A DNA stretch of 64,000 bases, taken from assembly GCF_041228105.1 (NCBI RefSeq), contig NZ_CP166097.1, positions 2,542,001 through 2,606,000 on the forward strand, read 5' to 3'. This stretch comes from Pectobacterium aroidearum. Its GTDB lineage: Bacteria > Pseudomonadota > Gammaproteobacteria > Enterobacterales > Enterobacteriaceae. The notes under the pieces were generated by a model. It searched no databases. It was given only the letters and a program-made list of their open reading frames with translations, and was not told where the DNA came from. Below, in pieces: positions 1 to 10,294 of the stretch. Position 1 is the stretch's first letter; each line of letters starts with the position of its first letter. The translations under genes and the position numbers were made by a program.

Positions 1-1415
1 TGATTACCGGCGACAAACTCTACGCGCATGCTGGCGATAACAGCGTAGCGAATCCTGCGCTGGCAAGCCTGCGTGAACAGACGTTGCGTATCGCGAACGA
101 ACTGGGCATCGAACTGTTTACCAACCCAGGGTTAAATGCGAGTTATCCGACAGGAACTGGCTGTTGCAGTGACGGCGATAGCTTCAACGCCGCGTTTGAT
201 ATTCCCGTACTCTATATGGAGGCCACCAACTGGGATATCGGCGATCAGGACGGCTATGAGCAAACCACGAACCCTGCGGTACCGGGGGGCGCGACATGGC
301 ATGACCCTACGGTTGATAACGAAGCCTTTCTTACCAGCGTGCTGGGTCAGGAACGCATTGACCAGCGCCTGCGTGACGTTTCACGGTTGGTGACACGGCT
401 GCTACTGGAAATTTCCAATACCGATTTGCTGCATTCGGCCTATTCCGCCGCTGCGATGCAACAGGCAATGGAGGAGAGCCTAAAGCGTCAGCGCCAATCA
501 TTGAGTGATTTGCATAATCAGCGCTGGCTGCTGCTGCAAAATACCACTCGTAGTGCAGGTATGCTGGATACGGCAGTCGGGATTGAAGGCGATGTGACTC
601 CGTCAAATGGCTTTGACCGCGCACCGCAGCAGCGTTCTCGTCAGGCGATGGCTTATGCGCTGGTCGATTATCAATTAAGTGACAGTGTCACTGTTGGTGG
701 CAGTCTGAGCCTGCTGCGTAGCAAGGATAAGCTTGAGCGTAATGGACATATTGAAAGTGATACCTGGCAAGCTGGCGTATATGGTTTGCTGAATCAGGGA
801 GGCCCAGCCTGGTTGGGTAGCGACGTAACGGTGGGCCGGGCAGCGATTGCGTCACGCCGCTCGGTGTATCTGCAATCTGCGGGCGGTCCGGTGCTGTTGG
901 ACAACACGCTGGATGGCAATACCGAAGCGCAATTTGTCGGTGCTCGCGTAACTGGCGGCTATGATTTTCCGTTAGGCGGACTGCGGACTGGTCCGGTTGC
1001 CGGGTTGGATTATGCGCGTTATCGCATCAATGCGTTTGATGATAAAGGTAACCTGCGAACTGGCGTGCGGTATGAAAAACAAGATGTCGATTCGCTGGAA
1101 GCCAGTCTGGGCTGGCGCGTACGTGGCAAGGTGGAATTCAGCAACAAAGCGTCTCTGCAACCTTATGCTACGGTGGCGTGGGTGCGTGAATTAGCCGATG
1201 GGCTCGATTCCAGCTTTACGGTGAAAGATCACGTCGATGGTGCAAACCGCCGTATTGCGGTTGGGGAGCAGGATAAGAACTTCGGTCGCGCAACCGTTGG
1301 TGTGCAGTGGCTTGCGGCAGAAAATCTGAATCTGTATTCCGAGGTCGGTAGCCGTTTCGGTCATCGGGATGGCGATCAAACGCGCTATAGCGTAGGCGTG
1401 CAGTGGCAATTCTAA
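1..1415 (+). CDS. M28 (Iap-like) aminopeptidase fused to an autotransporter beta-barrel, 5' truncated by window
   Basis: The reading frame is open from base 3, so the gene starts outside the window. The first ~100 visible residues resemble the end of the M28 zinc aminopeptidase Iap (alkaline phosphatase isozyme conversion), including a YPTGTGCCSDGDSF stretch. A helical linker rich in Q, R and E follows (roughly residues 120-150). The last ~260 residues form a repeated amphipathic-strand domain ending in VQWQF, the terminal-Phe signature of outer-membrane autotransporter barrels. The likely role is a surface-displayed or released exopeptidase secreted by the type V route. The catalytic metal ligands would lie mostly upstream of the window, so activity cannot be judged. 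The M28-barrel fusion is read from the sequence; the function is inferred from the families. Confidence 0.8.
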   Translation, partial: ITGDKLYAHAGDNSVANPALASLREQTLRIANELGIELFTNPGLNASYPTGTGCCSDGDSFNAAFDIPVLYMEATNWDIGDQDGYEQTTNPAVPGGATWHDPTVDNEAFLTSVLGQERIDQRLRDVSRLVTRLLLEISNTDLLHSAYSAAAMQQAMEESLKRQRQSLSDLHNQRWLLLQNTTRSAGMLDTAVGIEGDVTPSNGFDRAPQQRSRQAMAYALVDYQLSDSVTVGGSLSLLRSKDKLERNGHIESDTWQAGVYGLLNQGGPAWLGSDVTVGRAAIASRRSVYLQSAGGPVLLDNTLDGNTEAQFVGARVTGGYDFPLGGLRTGPVAGLDYARYRINAFDDKGNLRTGVRYEKQDVDSLEASLGWRVRGKVEFSNKASLQPYATVAWVRELADGLDSSFTVKDHVDGANRRIAVGEQDKNFGRATVGVQWLAAENLNLYSEVGSRFGHRDGDQTRYSVGVQWQF

Positions 1416-1469
1416 GCCTGTTGCTGTGAAGAGCGGACTTAGCTGCTGAAAGGGACATTCGGCGTTAAA

Positions 1470-1489
1470 CGGGGTCTGAAACGACCCCG
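1470..1489. terminator. hairpin between convergent genes
   Basis: A perfect 7-bp stem (CGGGGTC/GACCCCG) with a 6-nt loop lies between the autotransporter gene and the convergent ascG. There is only a weak T run (GTTTAA) on the minus-strand side. It could serve as a terminator for either gene. Confidence 0.4.
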
Positions 1490-1510
1490 CATCGCATTCA
1501 GACGGGTTGG

Positions 1511-2524
1511 TTACAAGTACGGCCCGTTCTGAATGGAATCTCTGACCCGGAGTTCGGACAAGAACAGATTGTCTTTCGAGAAATAGCCGCCGTCCAGCAT
1601 CGCGATCAGGCGGTTAATCACTTCGTTGATCATATCGCTTACCGGATCTTTGACGCTGGAGAGTGACGGCTTTAAAAACGGGGCGGTGGGAATATCATCG
1701 AACCCGACGACAGAAACGTCGTGCGGTACGGCAATGCCAGCGTCATCCAGCGCTTTTATCGCGCCAATTGCCATGTCGTCATTGCTGGCGAGAACGGCGC
1801 TGAACGAGACCCGATTATCGCGCAGCGTGGTAATGGCGAGCGATCCGCAGCGCGGCGTCCATTTTCCTTTCACAATCAATTCATCCCGTACCGTGATATT
1901 CGCCGCCGTCAGTGCCTCTTTATAGCCGGAAAGGCGTTCGATCGCGGTCGGCGAATCCAGCGAACCGGTGATAAAGGCAATATCTCTATGGCCGCGTGCG
2001 ATCAAATGCTGCGTGGCGTTATAGCTGGAACCTTTGTGATCGCAACAGATGCAGTGGCTCTGGTGCTTACGCAGTTTACGGTTGACCACCATGATCGGCT
2101 GCTTGTGTTTCTCGATGATGTCATCCATTTCATCCACGCTAAGAAAACGGGGATAGATGATAATCGCATCACAGCGCAGCCCCAGCAGGAATTGAATCGC
2201 GGCTCGCTCTTCATCGGCGCTGTGTTTGCCATCAACCAGAATCAACTGACGCCCATTATCCTCCAGTTTCTTGGCGGCCAGTGACAGCAGCTCGTTAAAA
2301 TAGCTGCCGTTATAGAGCGTGTTAGTCACTACCAAACCAATACAAGCGGATTTGCTGGTCGCCAGATTCCGTGCCAGTAAATTGGGCCGATATCCCGTCT
2401 CCTCAATGGCCTGATAAACCAGCGCTTTGGTTTCTTCACTGGTATAGCCTTTGCCCGATAGCACGCGCGATACCGTCGCTTTTGATACGCCTGCTTTCTT
2501 CGCCACTTCCTGCATTGTCGACAT
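1511..2524 (-). CDS. ascG: LacI-family repressor AscG of the beta-glucoside operon
   Basis: This is a 337-residue LacI/GalR repressor, the normal size for AscG. The N-terminal HTH reads MSTMQEVAKKAGVSKATVSR, followed by the hinge region and a periplasmic-binding-protein-like effector domain. The start at 2524 is preferred over an ORF start at 2626, because residues upstream of MSTMQ do not look like any LacI protein. AscG represses ascFB and is relieved by aryl-beta-glucosides. The gene is divergent from ascF with about 494 bp between them, which leaves room for a repeat element and operators. The sequence is close to E. coli AscG along its whole length as I remember it. Confidence 0.93.
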   Translation of the reverse strand: MSTMQEVAKKAGVSKATVSRVLSGKGYTSEETKALVYQAIEETGYRPNLLARNLATSKSACIGLVVTNTLYNGSYFNELLSLAAKKLEDNGRQLILVDGKHSADEERAAIQFLLGLRCDAIIIYPRFLSVDEMDDIIEKHKQPIMVVNRKLRKHQSHCICCDHKGSSYNATQHLIARGHRDIAFITGSLDSPTAIERLSGYKEALTAANITVRDELIVKGKWTPRCGSLAITTLRDNRVSFSAVLASNDDMAIGAIKALDDAGIAVPHDVSVVGFDDIPTAPFLKPSLSSVKDPVSDMINEVINRLIAMLDGGYFSKDNLFLSELRVRDSIQNGPYL

Positions 2525-2576
2525 GGGACATCCTGGGACGTTGAACACCTGTATCATTTTACACACTTTATATCCG

Positions 2577-2695
<119 letters not shown>

Positions 2696-2830
2696 GACTG
2701 GCAGCAGGGTGATGAGCGCAGAAGCGAGGCTAGCGGGTAAAGGAAGAGGCTATTCACGACGATCGTTATCACATAAGTAAAATATTCATAACAAATCTAT
2801 TGAAATTGAATCCACATATAAACACTATCA

Positions 2831-2913
2831 TGTGGAACCGGTTACCCATTAGCGTTTCATCACGTTATAGGGAGCAGGAATACCGGCATGAATACTTTCA
2901 TAACTGTATGAAA
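2831..2913 (+). promoter_or_regulatory. candidate AscG operators upstream of ascF
   Basis: Two dyads lie upstream of ascF. One is AACCGGTT at 2836-2843, inside a looser GG..CC dyad with the central CG typical of LacI-family operators. The other is TTTCAT-6 nt-ATGAAA at 2896-2913. The first fits a LacI/GalR operator best. Assignment to AscG is by position and family habit only. Confidence 0.45.
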
Positions 2914-3018
2914 CTGAATAATAAATGTGCGTGCATCAGGTAATGTCCCCGTTTCGAACGCGTTAAGCCGTTTGTTGATTCAGGGAGAGCGTGCGCGATT
3001 ACGAGAGATTGTCTATCC

Positions 3019-4479
3019 ATGTCAAAGAATTATGCGGCTGTATCCCGTTCGATCGTCGATGCCATCGGTGGTGCTGATAACATCGCGGCCGTGACACACT
3101 GTATGACCCGCCTGCGCTTCGTGCTGAAAGATAACGATGCAGCGAATGTGGCTGAATTGAAGGCGATAAGCGGCGTGTTGGGCGTCGTAAAAAACGATAA
3201 CCAGTGCCAGGTCATTATCGGCAACACCGTTTCTCAGGCCTATGCCGAGGTGGTGAAGCTGCTGCCGGAAGGCGCGGCGGCGGAAAAAGCGGTGCCGGTG
3301 AACAATAAAATTACGCTGCGACGCATTGGTGCGGGCATTCTGGATGCGTTGATTGGTACGATGTCGCCGCTCATTCCGGCGATTATCGGCGGATCGATGG
3401 TGAAATTGCTCGCCATGATCCTGGATATGACCGGCATATTTGAGAAGGGATCTTCCACGCTGACGATTCTGAACGTGATTGGCGACGGTGCATTCTTCTT
3501 CCTGCCGATCATGGTGGCAGCATCTGCGGCGGTAAAATTCAAAACCAATATGTCGCTGGCGATTGCTATCGCTGGGGTGCTGGTGCATCCGACGTTTATC
3601 GATTTGATGGCAAAAGCGGCACAGGGGCAGCAAGTGGTGTTTATGGGGCTGTCCGTTACCGCGGTGAAGTACACCTACACTGTGATTCCGGCGCTGTGTA
3701 TGACCTGGATTCTGTCTTACATTGAAAAATGGGTAGATCGCATTACGCCTGCGGTGACCAAAAACTTCCTGAAGCCGATGTTAATCGTGCTGATTGCCTC
3801 CCCGATTGCCATCATGCTTATTGGCCCGATTGGAATCTGGATCGGTAGCGGTATTTCTGCTGTCGTCTACACCGTGCATGATTATCTGGGCTGGCTGTCC
3901 GTTGCCATCATGGGTGCCATTTGGCCGCTGCTGGTGATGACCGGTATGCACCGCGTGTTTACCCCGACTATTATTCAAACCATCGCCGAAACGGGAAAAG
4001 AAGGCATGGTGATGCCGTCTGAAATTGGCGCGAACCTGTCGCTTGGCGGTTCTTCACTGGCGGTCGCCTGGCGCACCAAAAACCCGGAACTGCGCCAGAC
4101 GGCGCTGGCCGCGGCCGCCTCGGCGATTGTTGCCGGGATTTCTGAACCCGCACTGTACGGTGTAGCTTTGCGCCTGAAGCGTCCGCTGATCGCCTGTCTA
4201 ATTACCGGTTTCATCTGTGGCGCCGTTGCCGGTATCGGCGGGCTGGCCAGTCATTCAATGGCATCGCCGGGGCTGTTTACCAGCGTGCAATTCTTCGATC
4301 CCGCGAATCCGATGAGCATTGCCTGGGTGTTCGGCGTCATGATTCTGTCTGTCGTGATTTCTTTCTTCGTCACCTTGCTGCTGGGCTTTGAAGACATTCC
4401 GGTAGAAGAAAAGCCGGAAGAGAAACGCGTGCAGGGTGATGATTTTTCCGCGCCGCAACGCGCCACGAACACGAATTAA
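3019..4479 (+). CDS. ascF: PTS beta-glucoside transporter AscF, EIIBC
   Basis: The protein is 486 residues with an N-terminal EIIB domain carrying the phosphocysteine C28 in THCMTRLRF. A hydrophobic EIIC domain with about ten membrane segments follows, including ISEPALYGV and GMHRVFTPTI, typical of the glucose/beta-glucoside superfamily. There is no fused EIIA, so phosphate must come from another EIIA such as Crr. It imports arbutin, salicin or cellobiose as 6-phospho sugars. It is the first gene of ascFB, with 30 bp before ascB. The 3' end is charged and disordered. The length and sequence match E. coli AscF closely. Confidence 0.93.
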   Translation: MSKNYAAVSRSIVDAIGGADNIAAVTHCMTRLRFVLKDNDAANVAELKAISGVLGVVKNDNQCQVIIGNTVSQAYAEVVKLLPEGAAAEKAVPVNNKITLRRIGAGILDALIGTMSPLIPAIIGGSMVKLLAMILDMTGIFEKGSSTLTILNVIGDGAFFFLPIMVAASAAVKFKTNMSLAIAIAGVLVHPTFIDLMAKAAQGQQVVFMGLSVTAVKYTYTVIPALCMTWILSYIEKWVDRITPAVTKNFLKPMLIVLIASPIAIMLIGPIGIWIGSGISAVVYTVHDYLGWLSVAIMGAIWPLLVMTGMHRVFTPTIIQTIAETGKEGMVMPSEIGANLSLGGSSLAVAWRTKNPELRQTALAAAASAIVAGISEPALYGVALRLKRPLIACLITGFICGAVAGIGGLASHSMASPGLFTSVQFFDPANPMSIAWVFGVMILSVVISFFVTLLLGFEDIPVEEKPEEKRVQGDDFSAPQRATNTN

Positions 4480-4506
4480 ATGAAGCACTAATACGAAGGA
4501 GAATAG

Positions 4507-5940
<1,434 letters not shown>

Positions 5941-5971
5941 ATGAAGTAGTCTCGTTTAGCTATTCTTGTTA

Positions 5972-6007
5972 TAGCCCTCTAACGGTAACGTTTGGGGGCT
6001 ATTTTTT
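5972..6007 (+). terminator. rho-independent terminator of ascFB
   Basis: TAGCCCTCTAACG pairs with CGTTTGGGGGCTA around a GTAA loop (one bulge or mismatch near the centre), followed by six T residues. Confidence 0.85.
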
Positions 6008-6182
6008 ACCCAGACATTTTTTGCCCAGATACAGGGAATATGAATTGTAGTCTTTTGCTTGATTTTGCATGTTTAGTAATATTAATTATGATAATGTCTC
6101 ATAATCGAGCAATAGTGAGCATTGTGGTTTATTATCAATGTCCAATAATACCGTCATATAAACGCGCAGGAAGGTAAACACC

Positions 6183-6983
6183 ATGAGTCAGTTGCTTCCC
6201 GATATTGCCTTCTTTCATGAACTCGCCAGGCTGGCCAGTCAGGAAACGTTACCGCGTTTTCGTTCTCTTACCGCCAATCAAATTGAAACCAAGCCAAAAG
6301 AGGGTTTTCGTTTTGATCCGGTGACGGAAGCCGATCGGGAAGCTGAGCGGGTCATCCGTGAGCACATCACGCGCCATTATCCCGAACACGCGATCATGGG
6401 GGAAGAATTTGGCCTGAGTGGGGAAGGCCCAGTGCGTTGGGTTTTGGATCCGGTTGATGGCACCCGACCTTTCTTGTGTGGGCTACCCGTGTGGGGAACG
6501 CTTATCGGTCTGCTGCACCATGAACGTGCCGTAATGGGGATGATGAGCCAGCCGTTTACCGGAGAGTGTTTCTGGGCTGATGGTTCACAGGCCTGGCGTA
6601 GCGACCGCAATGGGGAAGTGCGTTTAAGCACGCGCAAAGGTGTGTCGCTCGAACAGGCGATTTTGCACACAACTGCGCCAGAAGCGCTGAGCATGCACCC
6701 GACCGTTCGCTTTACTGCACTCACCGAATGCACGTTGATGACGCGCTATGGCGGAGAATGTTACGCCATGGCGATGCTGGCGGCAGGCCAGATTGACATC
6801 TGCGTGGAATTTGCATTGCAGCCCTACGACATTGTCGCGTTGATCCCGATTATTGAACAGGCGGGCGGTATCATCACCGATCTCAACGGGCAGCGAGCGG
6901 AGGCGGGTGGCACGGTAGTTGCGACTGGTAACCCAGCGCTGCATCAGCAGGTTTTAGCCATTCTGAACGGAACGCGGTCATAG
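6183..6983 (+). CDS. inositol-monophosphatase-family phosphatase, HisN-like
   Basis: The protein is 266 residues, the usual size for IMPase/HisN enzymes. Metal-site motifs are visible: EE in IMGEEFG, DPVDGT (followed by RPF, the HisN-type variant), and YDIVALIPIIEQAGG near the C-terminus. It is a Mg-dependent monophosphatase, probably acting on histidinol phosphate or a similar small sugar or polyol phosphate in the cytosol. It stands alone, with an AGGAAG-type ribosome site before 6183 and an AT-rich promoter region upstream. No histidine gene is nearby, so the substrate is uncertain. Confidence 0.8.
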   Translation: MSQLLPDIAFFHELARLASQETLPRFRSLTANQIETKPKEGFRFDPVTEADREAERVIREHITRHYPEHAIMGEEFGLSGEGPVRWVLDPVDGTRPFLCGLPVWGTLIGLLHHERAVMGMMSQPFTGECFWADGSQAWRSDRNGEVRLSTRKGVSLEQAILHTTAPEALSMHPTVRFTALTECTLMTRYGGECYAMAMLAAGQIDICVEFALQPYDIVALIPIIEQAGGIITDLNGQRAEAGGTVVATGNPALHQQVLAILNGTRS

Positions 6984-7040
6984 CCGCCGTTTTGTATCAC
7001 TTACCCCGATGATGTGAAAGACAACGCTTAAGAAGGAATC

Positions 7041-7430
7041 ATGATGAAAGTGGCACACGTTGCGTTATGGACGGCCGACTTGGCCGCGCAGGCAGCATTT
7101 TGGCAGGAATTTTTCGCCGCTCAGGTCGGAGAAAAATATGTGAGCCGGAATCGTCCTGGGTTTGAATCGCATTTCGTTCAACTGAGTGAAGGGGCATCGA
7201 TTGAGTTGATGACGCTGCCGGTGTTGGCGGAAGCGTTAACCAATAAAGAAAGCTGCGGCTGGGCGCACGTGGCGATTTCTGTCGGAAGCAAGGCGGATGT
7301 CGAGGCATTAGCCAGCAAAGCGGCGGAGCGCGGCATTTTGGTTGCCCCACCGCGCATGACGGGAGACGGTTTTTATGAGGCAATCGTCAGCGATCCTGAT
7401 GGTAATCTAATCGAGATAACCTCAGACTGA
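7041..7430 (+). CDS. VOC (glyoxalase/dioxygenase fold) protein
   Basis: 129 residues with the paired beta-alpha-beta-beta-beta fold of the vicinal oxygen chelate family. It starts KVAHVALWTADL and ends SDPDGNLIEIT. Metal ligands of the family are plausible at H6 and the C-terminal E. The start follows AAGAAGGA at good spacing. It is close to the lactoylglutathione-lyase-like and fosfomycin-resistance-like branch, but substrate cannot be read. It lies 17 bp before the next gene and may be co-transcribed with it. Confidence 0.75.
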   Translation: MMKVAHVALWTADLAAQAAFWQEFFAAQVGEKYVSRNRPGFESHFVQLSEGASIELMTLPVLAEALTNKESCGWAHVAISVGSKADVEALASKAAERGILVAPPRMTGDGFYEAIVSDPDGNLIEITSD

Positions 7431-7446
7431 TCCGGAACCCTTCCGT

Positions 7447-7863
7447 ATGCTGCACAAACTGTCCTCATTCGATCAACAACATACCGCGATGCTGATTTAC
7501 GTCGGTGAAATTCGGTTTGGTCCGCCTTATTTTTCACTCTCGATTGACGGTAACGCTCTGGAAGGGCGCGTTTTTGGCAAGGAACTACTGTGGTCGCCGG
7601 ATTCACGCTATCTGGCAGTGCAAGAGTGGCTCTCCACGGCGGAACGCGATGGCCCGCAAACGGCTTTACTCTGTATTGATGTGATCGAAGAAAGGCAGTG
7701 CCAGATTTCTCAGGCGGCGGGAGGATTTATCGTCCCCATACGTTTCGAGGACGATACGTTGATCTATGAAAAACAGTATTTTGGTGCAGAAAGGAACGGT
7801 ACCACAGAATACGAGATCCCATTTACCGCGCTTTCGCGCTGGAGTGCGCTGCGGTTGGGGTGA
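7447..7863 (+). CDS. hypothetical protein, 138 aa
   Basis: I do not recognise the family. The product is soluble and rich in beta-strand-like sequence (LLWSPDSRYLAVQEW recalls a WD/Tol-type propeller blade, without a full repeat). The last ~50 codons are duplicated at 9495-9655, downstream of the zinc chaperone gene. That shows this is the intact copy and that the intervening gene sits in a duplicated segment. Confidence 0.6.
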   Translation: MLHKLSSFDQQHTAMLIYVGEIRFGPPYFSLSIDGNALEGRVFGKELLWSPDSRYLAVQEWLSTAERDGPQTALLCIDVIEERQCQISQAAGGFIVPIRFEDDTLIYEKQYFGAERNGTTEYEIPFTALSRWSALRLG

Positions 7864-7867
7864 ACTC

Positions 7868-8054
7868 TCAATCTTCCCACTGGAATAGCTCATCGAACTG
7901 TGTGACGTCACGATCGGTGAGCATCGTCGGCACGTGAGTGTCGGTGGGCAGCAACGCTGTCAACTGCTCCTTATAAGCGCAAACAAGCCCCCCTTCTCTA
8001 GTTCTGACTGAACCTGCTGGCTCAATGCAATAACAGCGGGTGTCTCCAGCCTAT
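7868..8054 (-). pseudogene. 3' fragment of the 203-aa gene found at 9660-10271
   Basis: On the minus strand this reads the last ~60 codons of the neighbour at 9660, ending QFDELFQWED-stop against QFDALFHWED-stop. The copy has one base fewer in the run GAAGGGGGGC than GAAGCGTGGGC in the intact gene, so the frame is broken. The similarity stops sharply near 8054. It is half of the direct duplication described in the findings. Confidence 0.8.
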
Positions 8055-8104
8055 TTCTTAATATGATTAAACAAAATCAAACGCTCAATGATTTTTCATG
8101 TCTT

Positions 8105-8130
8105 ATTTGTTATGTTATAACATAACAAAT
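8105..8130. promoter_or_regulatory. Zur-like operator upstream of the CobW-type gene
   Basis: This is a perfect 26-bp palindrome with half-site ATTTGTTATGTTA. It matches the Gram-negative Zur-box pattern (TGTTATATTATAACA-like core). It lies 117 bp before the zinc chaperone start, so the gene is probably induced on zinc starvation. Confidence 0.85.
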
Positions 8131-8247
8131 CAAGCGCGGGTGATTATCGCGGCGAGTGTTTAAAAGCGAAATATTCATGGTGCTGAATCATCCCGCAGCG
8201 AAAAAGTAAAACTGCAAACGACTTTAAATCATCAGAGAGTGTGAAAT

Positions 8248-9471
8248 ATGGCTGACGTAGTAGCTCGACAGAGCGCAGATGCAAGATTACCTGTGACCGT
8301 ACTATCTGGCTTTCTCGGTGCGGGAAAGACCACGTTACTTAACCATATTCTGAATAATCGCGCTGGTCTCCGCGTCGCGGTGATCGTCAACGACATGTCA
8401 GAAGTGAATATTGATGCTGCACTGGTGAGGGAGGGTGGCGCTGAACTTTCACGGACGGACGAAAAGTTGGTGGAGATGAGTAACGGCTGTATCTGCTGCA
8501 CGTTGCGTGAAGATCTACTGATCGAGGTTAATCGGCTGGCGAAAGAAGGGCGTTTTGATCAGTTGGTCATTGAATCAACCGGTATCGCGGAGCCGCTTCC
8601 TGTCGCAGAAACGTTCACGTTTGCGGGTGATGATGGAGAAAGCCTTTCTGAAGTGGCGCGGCTGGATACGATGGTGACCGTTGTTGACGGATATAATTTT
8701 TTAAAAGATTACGCTTCAGTGGACAGTATCCGCTCTCGTGGAGAATCGTTAGGAGAGGGTGATGAGCGCAGCGTGGTGGATCTGCTGATCGATCAGATCG
8801 AGTTCTGCAATGTGGTTATTCTCAACAAAATCGACCTTATTGATGTGGCGCAACAGCAGAAGCTGGTTGCGATTATCCGTTCACTGAATCCAGGTGCGAA
8901 AATACTTCATGCACAATTCGGAGCTGTGCCGTTGAACGAGGTGCTCAACACAGGATTATTTGATTTTGACAAAGCGGCGCAGGCCCCCGGATGGTTGAAA
9001 GAATTACGCGGTGAACATACGCCTGAAACTGAGGAGTATGGCATCGCCAGTTTTGTTTTTCGCGCGCGTCGACCATTTCATCCTGCCCGCTTCGCGCAGG
9101 TCATGGAAAATTCGCTCACCGGGGTTGTCAGATCCAAAGGCTATTTTTGGTTAGCAAGCCGCCCGGAATATGCCGGCTCGTGGTCTCAGGCAGGCGGCGT
9201 GGCGCGTCAGGGGCTGGCTGGTTCATGGTGGGTCAGCGTGCCAAAAGCAAAGTGGCCGACAGATAGTGAATCGCTCAATTACATTCGTTCCATATGGGTG
9301 GATGGCGTGGGTGATGCGCGGCAGGAACTGGTGTTTATCGGTATCGATATGGATGAACTCACGTTGCGAGCCCGTCTGGAAACCGCGCTGCTGACGGACA
9401 AAGAAATGGCAGAAGGTCTGGCGGTGTGGTTAGATTATCCGGACCCGATAGAGCCCTGGTTTGCGTCATAA
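8248..9471 (+). CDS. CobW/COG0523 GTPase, ZigA-type zinc metallochaperone
   Basis: The 407-residue G3E GTPase has Walker A in [16 protein letters not shown] (residues ~19-34), the metal-binding CXCC signature in [11 protein letters not shown], switch and Walker B in ESTGIAEP, and NKID as base specificity. A CobW C-terminal domain occupies the last ~120 residues. It hydrolyses GTP to deliver zinc to client enzymes when zinc is scarce. The ZigA subgroup is supported by the length, the N-terminal [12 protein letters not shown] and the Zur-like palindrome upstream. It is bounded by duplicated fragments of its neighbours. Confidence 0.88.
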   Translation: MADVVARQSADARLPVTVLSGFLGAGKTTLLNHILNNRAGLRVAVIVNDMSEVNIDAALVREGGAELSRTDEKLVEMSNGCICCTLREDLLIEVNRLAKEGRFDQLVIESTGIAEPLPVAETFTFAGDDGESLSEVARLDTMVTVVDGYNFLKDYASVDSIRSRGESLGEGDERSVVDLLIDQIEFCNVVILNKIDLIDVAQQQKLVAIIRSLNPGAKILHAQFGAVPLNEVLNTGLFDFDKAAQAPGWLKELRGEHTPETEEYGIASFVFRARRPFHPARFAQVMENSLTGVVRSKGYFWLASRPEYAGSWSQAGGVARQGLAGSWWVSVPKAKWPTDSESLNYIRSIWVDGVGDARQELVFIGIDMDELTLRARLETALLTDKEMAEGLAVWLDYPDPIEPWFAS

Positions 9472-9494
9472 AGCGTGGGGAATCTAGAAAAGAT

Positions 9495-9655
9495 CTGATT
9501 TTTCAGATGGTGGGGGATTTATCGTCCCCGTGCGTTTCGAGGACGATAAATTGATCTATGAAAAACAGTATTTTGGTGCAGAAAGACGCAGTATTACCGA
9601 ATACGAGGCTTCGTTTACCGCGCTTCCTCGCTGGAGTGCGCTGAGGCTGGGTTAA
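9495..9655 (+). pseudogene. 3' fragment of the 138-aa gene at 7447-7863
   Basis: This reads GGFIVPVRFEDDKLIYEKQYF through to RWSALRLG-stop, matching the end of the 138-aa protein. It has a one-base deletion near its left edge and no start. It is the right-hand copy of the direct duplication around the zinc chaperone gene. Confidence 0.8.
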
Positions 9656-9659
9656 ACTC

Positions 9660-10271
9660 TCAATCTTCCCAATGGAACAGCGCATCGAACTGTGTGAAGC
9701 CACGATCTGTGAGCACCGTCGGCACGCGAGTGCCGGTGGGTAGCAGCGATGTCAATTGTTCCTTATAAGCGCGCAGAAGCCCACGCTTCTCCAGTTCTGA
9801 TTGAATCTGTTGGCTTAATGCAATAACTGCGGGTGTCTCCAACCTATCTAGCATTTCCAGTTCCGGAAGCGCCTGATAACCGCCGCCGTGAACATCCCAT
9901 TGTTTCTCGCTTTCCATAAAAACGAAATAGGGTGACAGGCGGCTCAATAGAACAGTTAATCCGGTGTGTTCTTCACCATAGCGAACTGGGCGTTTAGCAT
10001 TGAAATCCGGCGTGTTCTTATAAAACCAGGCGTCGACAAAAGAGGCATAGCCAGAACCGTAGTGATTCCATTCTATCCTCGATTTGGTGTTGGTCAGGCG
10101 CATGACCTGCGCGCAAACCCCTTTAAAATATTTGTCGATTGCCTCTTCATCATTGCTTACCCAAGGATATTCATCAGAAATACACTGTGCCACGGGCTGT
10201 AAAAGACACGTGATATCGTTCGGTGAAAGCAACGGCGAGACGATGTTATTACTTTCTGAAGCACGTGCCAT
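9660..10271 (-). CDS. hypothetical protein, 203 aa
   Basis: The family is not recognised. The product is soluble, with several Trp/Tyr-rich motifs (WNHYGSGYASFVDAWFY) and a helical C-terminus. There is no signal peptide or membrane segment. A TAAGGAGAGAAAA-type ribosome site precedes the start. It converges on the fragment of the 138-aa gene, as it would on the intact 138-aa gene before the duplication, so the two were neighbours originally. Confidence 0.6.
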   Translation of the reverse strand: MARASESNNIVSPLLSPNDITCLLQPVAQCISDEYPWVSNDEEAIDKYFKGVCAQVMRLTNTKSRIEWNHYGSGYASFVDAWFYKNTPDFNAKRPVRYGEEHTGLTVLLSRLSPYFVFMESEKQWDVHGGGYQALPELEMLDRLETPAVIALSQQIQSELEKRGLLRAYKEQLTSLLPTGTRVPTVLTDRGFTQFDALFHWED

Positions 10272-10294
10272 TTTTCTCTCCTTAGATTAATTGC

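Larger units (their letters stand above)
7704..9847. repeat. direct duplication (7704-8054 and 9495-9847) flanking the zinc chaperone gene
   Basis: Two copies of about 350 bp in the same orientation contain the 3' end of the 138-aa gene and the 3' end of the convergent 203-aa gene. Their identity looks like roughly 80-85% by eye. The CobW-type gene with its Zur-like site fills the space between. The right copy ends in the intact 203-aa gene; the left copy begins in the intact 138-aa gene. Confidence 0.8.

Noticed and set aside
3022..3633. 203-aa minus-strand ORF
   Set aside because: Antisense shadow of ascF; rich in His/Arg from reversed codons.
6060..6110. Fur box before the HisN-like gene
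   Set aside because: AT-rich sequence has ATGATAATG-like pieces but no convincing dyad.
5992..6177. 61-aa ORF between ascB and the HisN-like gene
   Set aside because: It begins inside the terminator, has no ribosome site and its composition is not protein-like.
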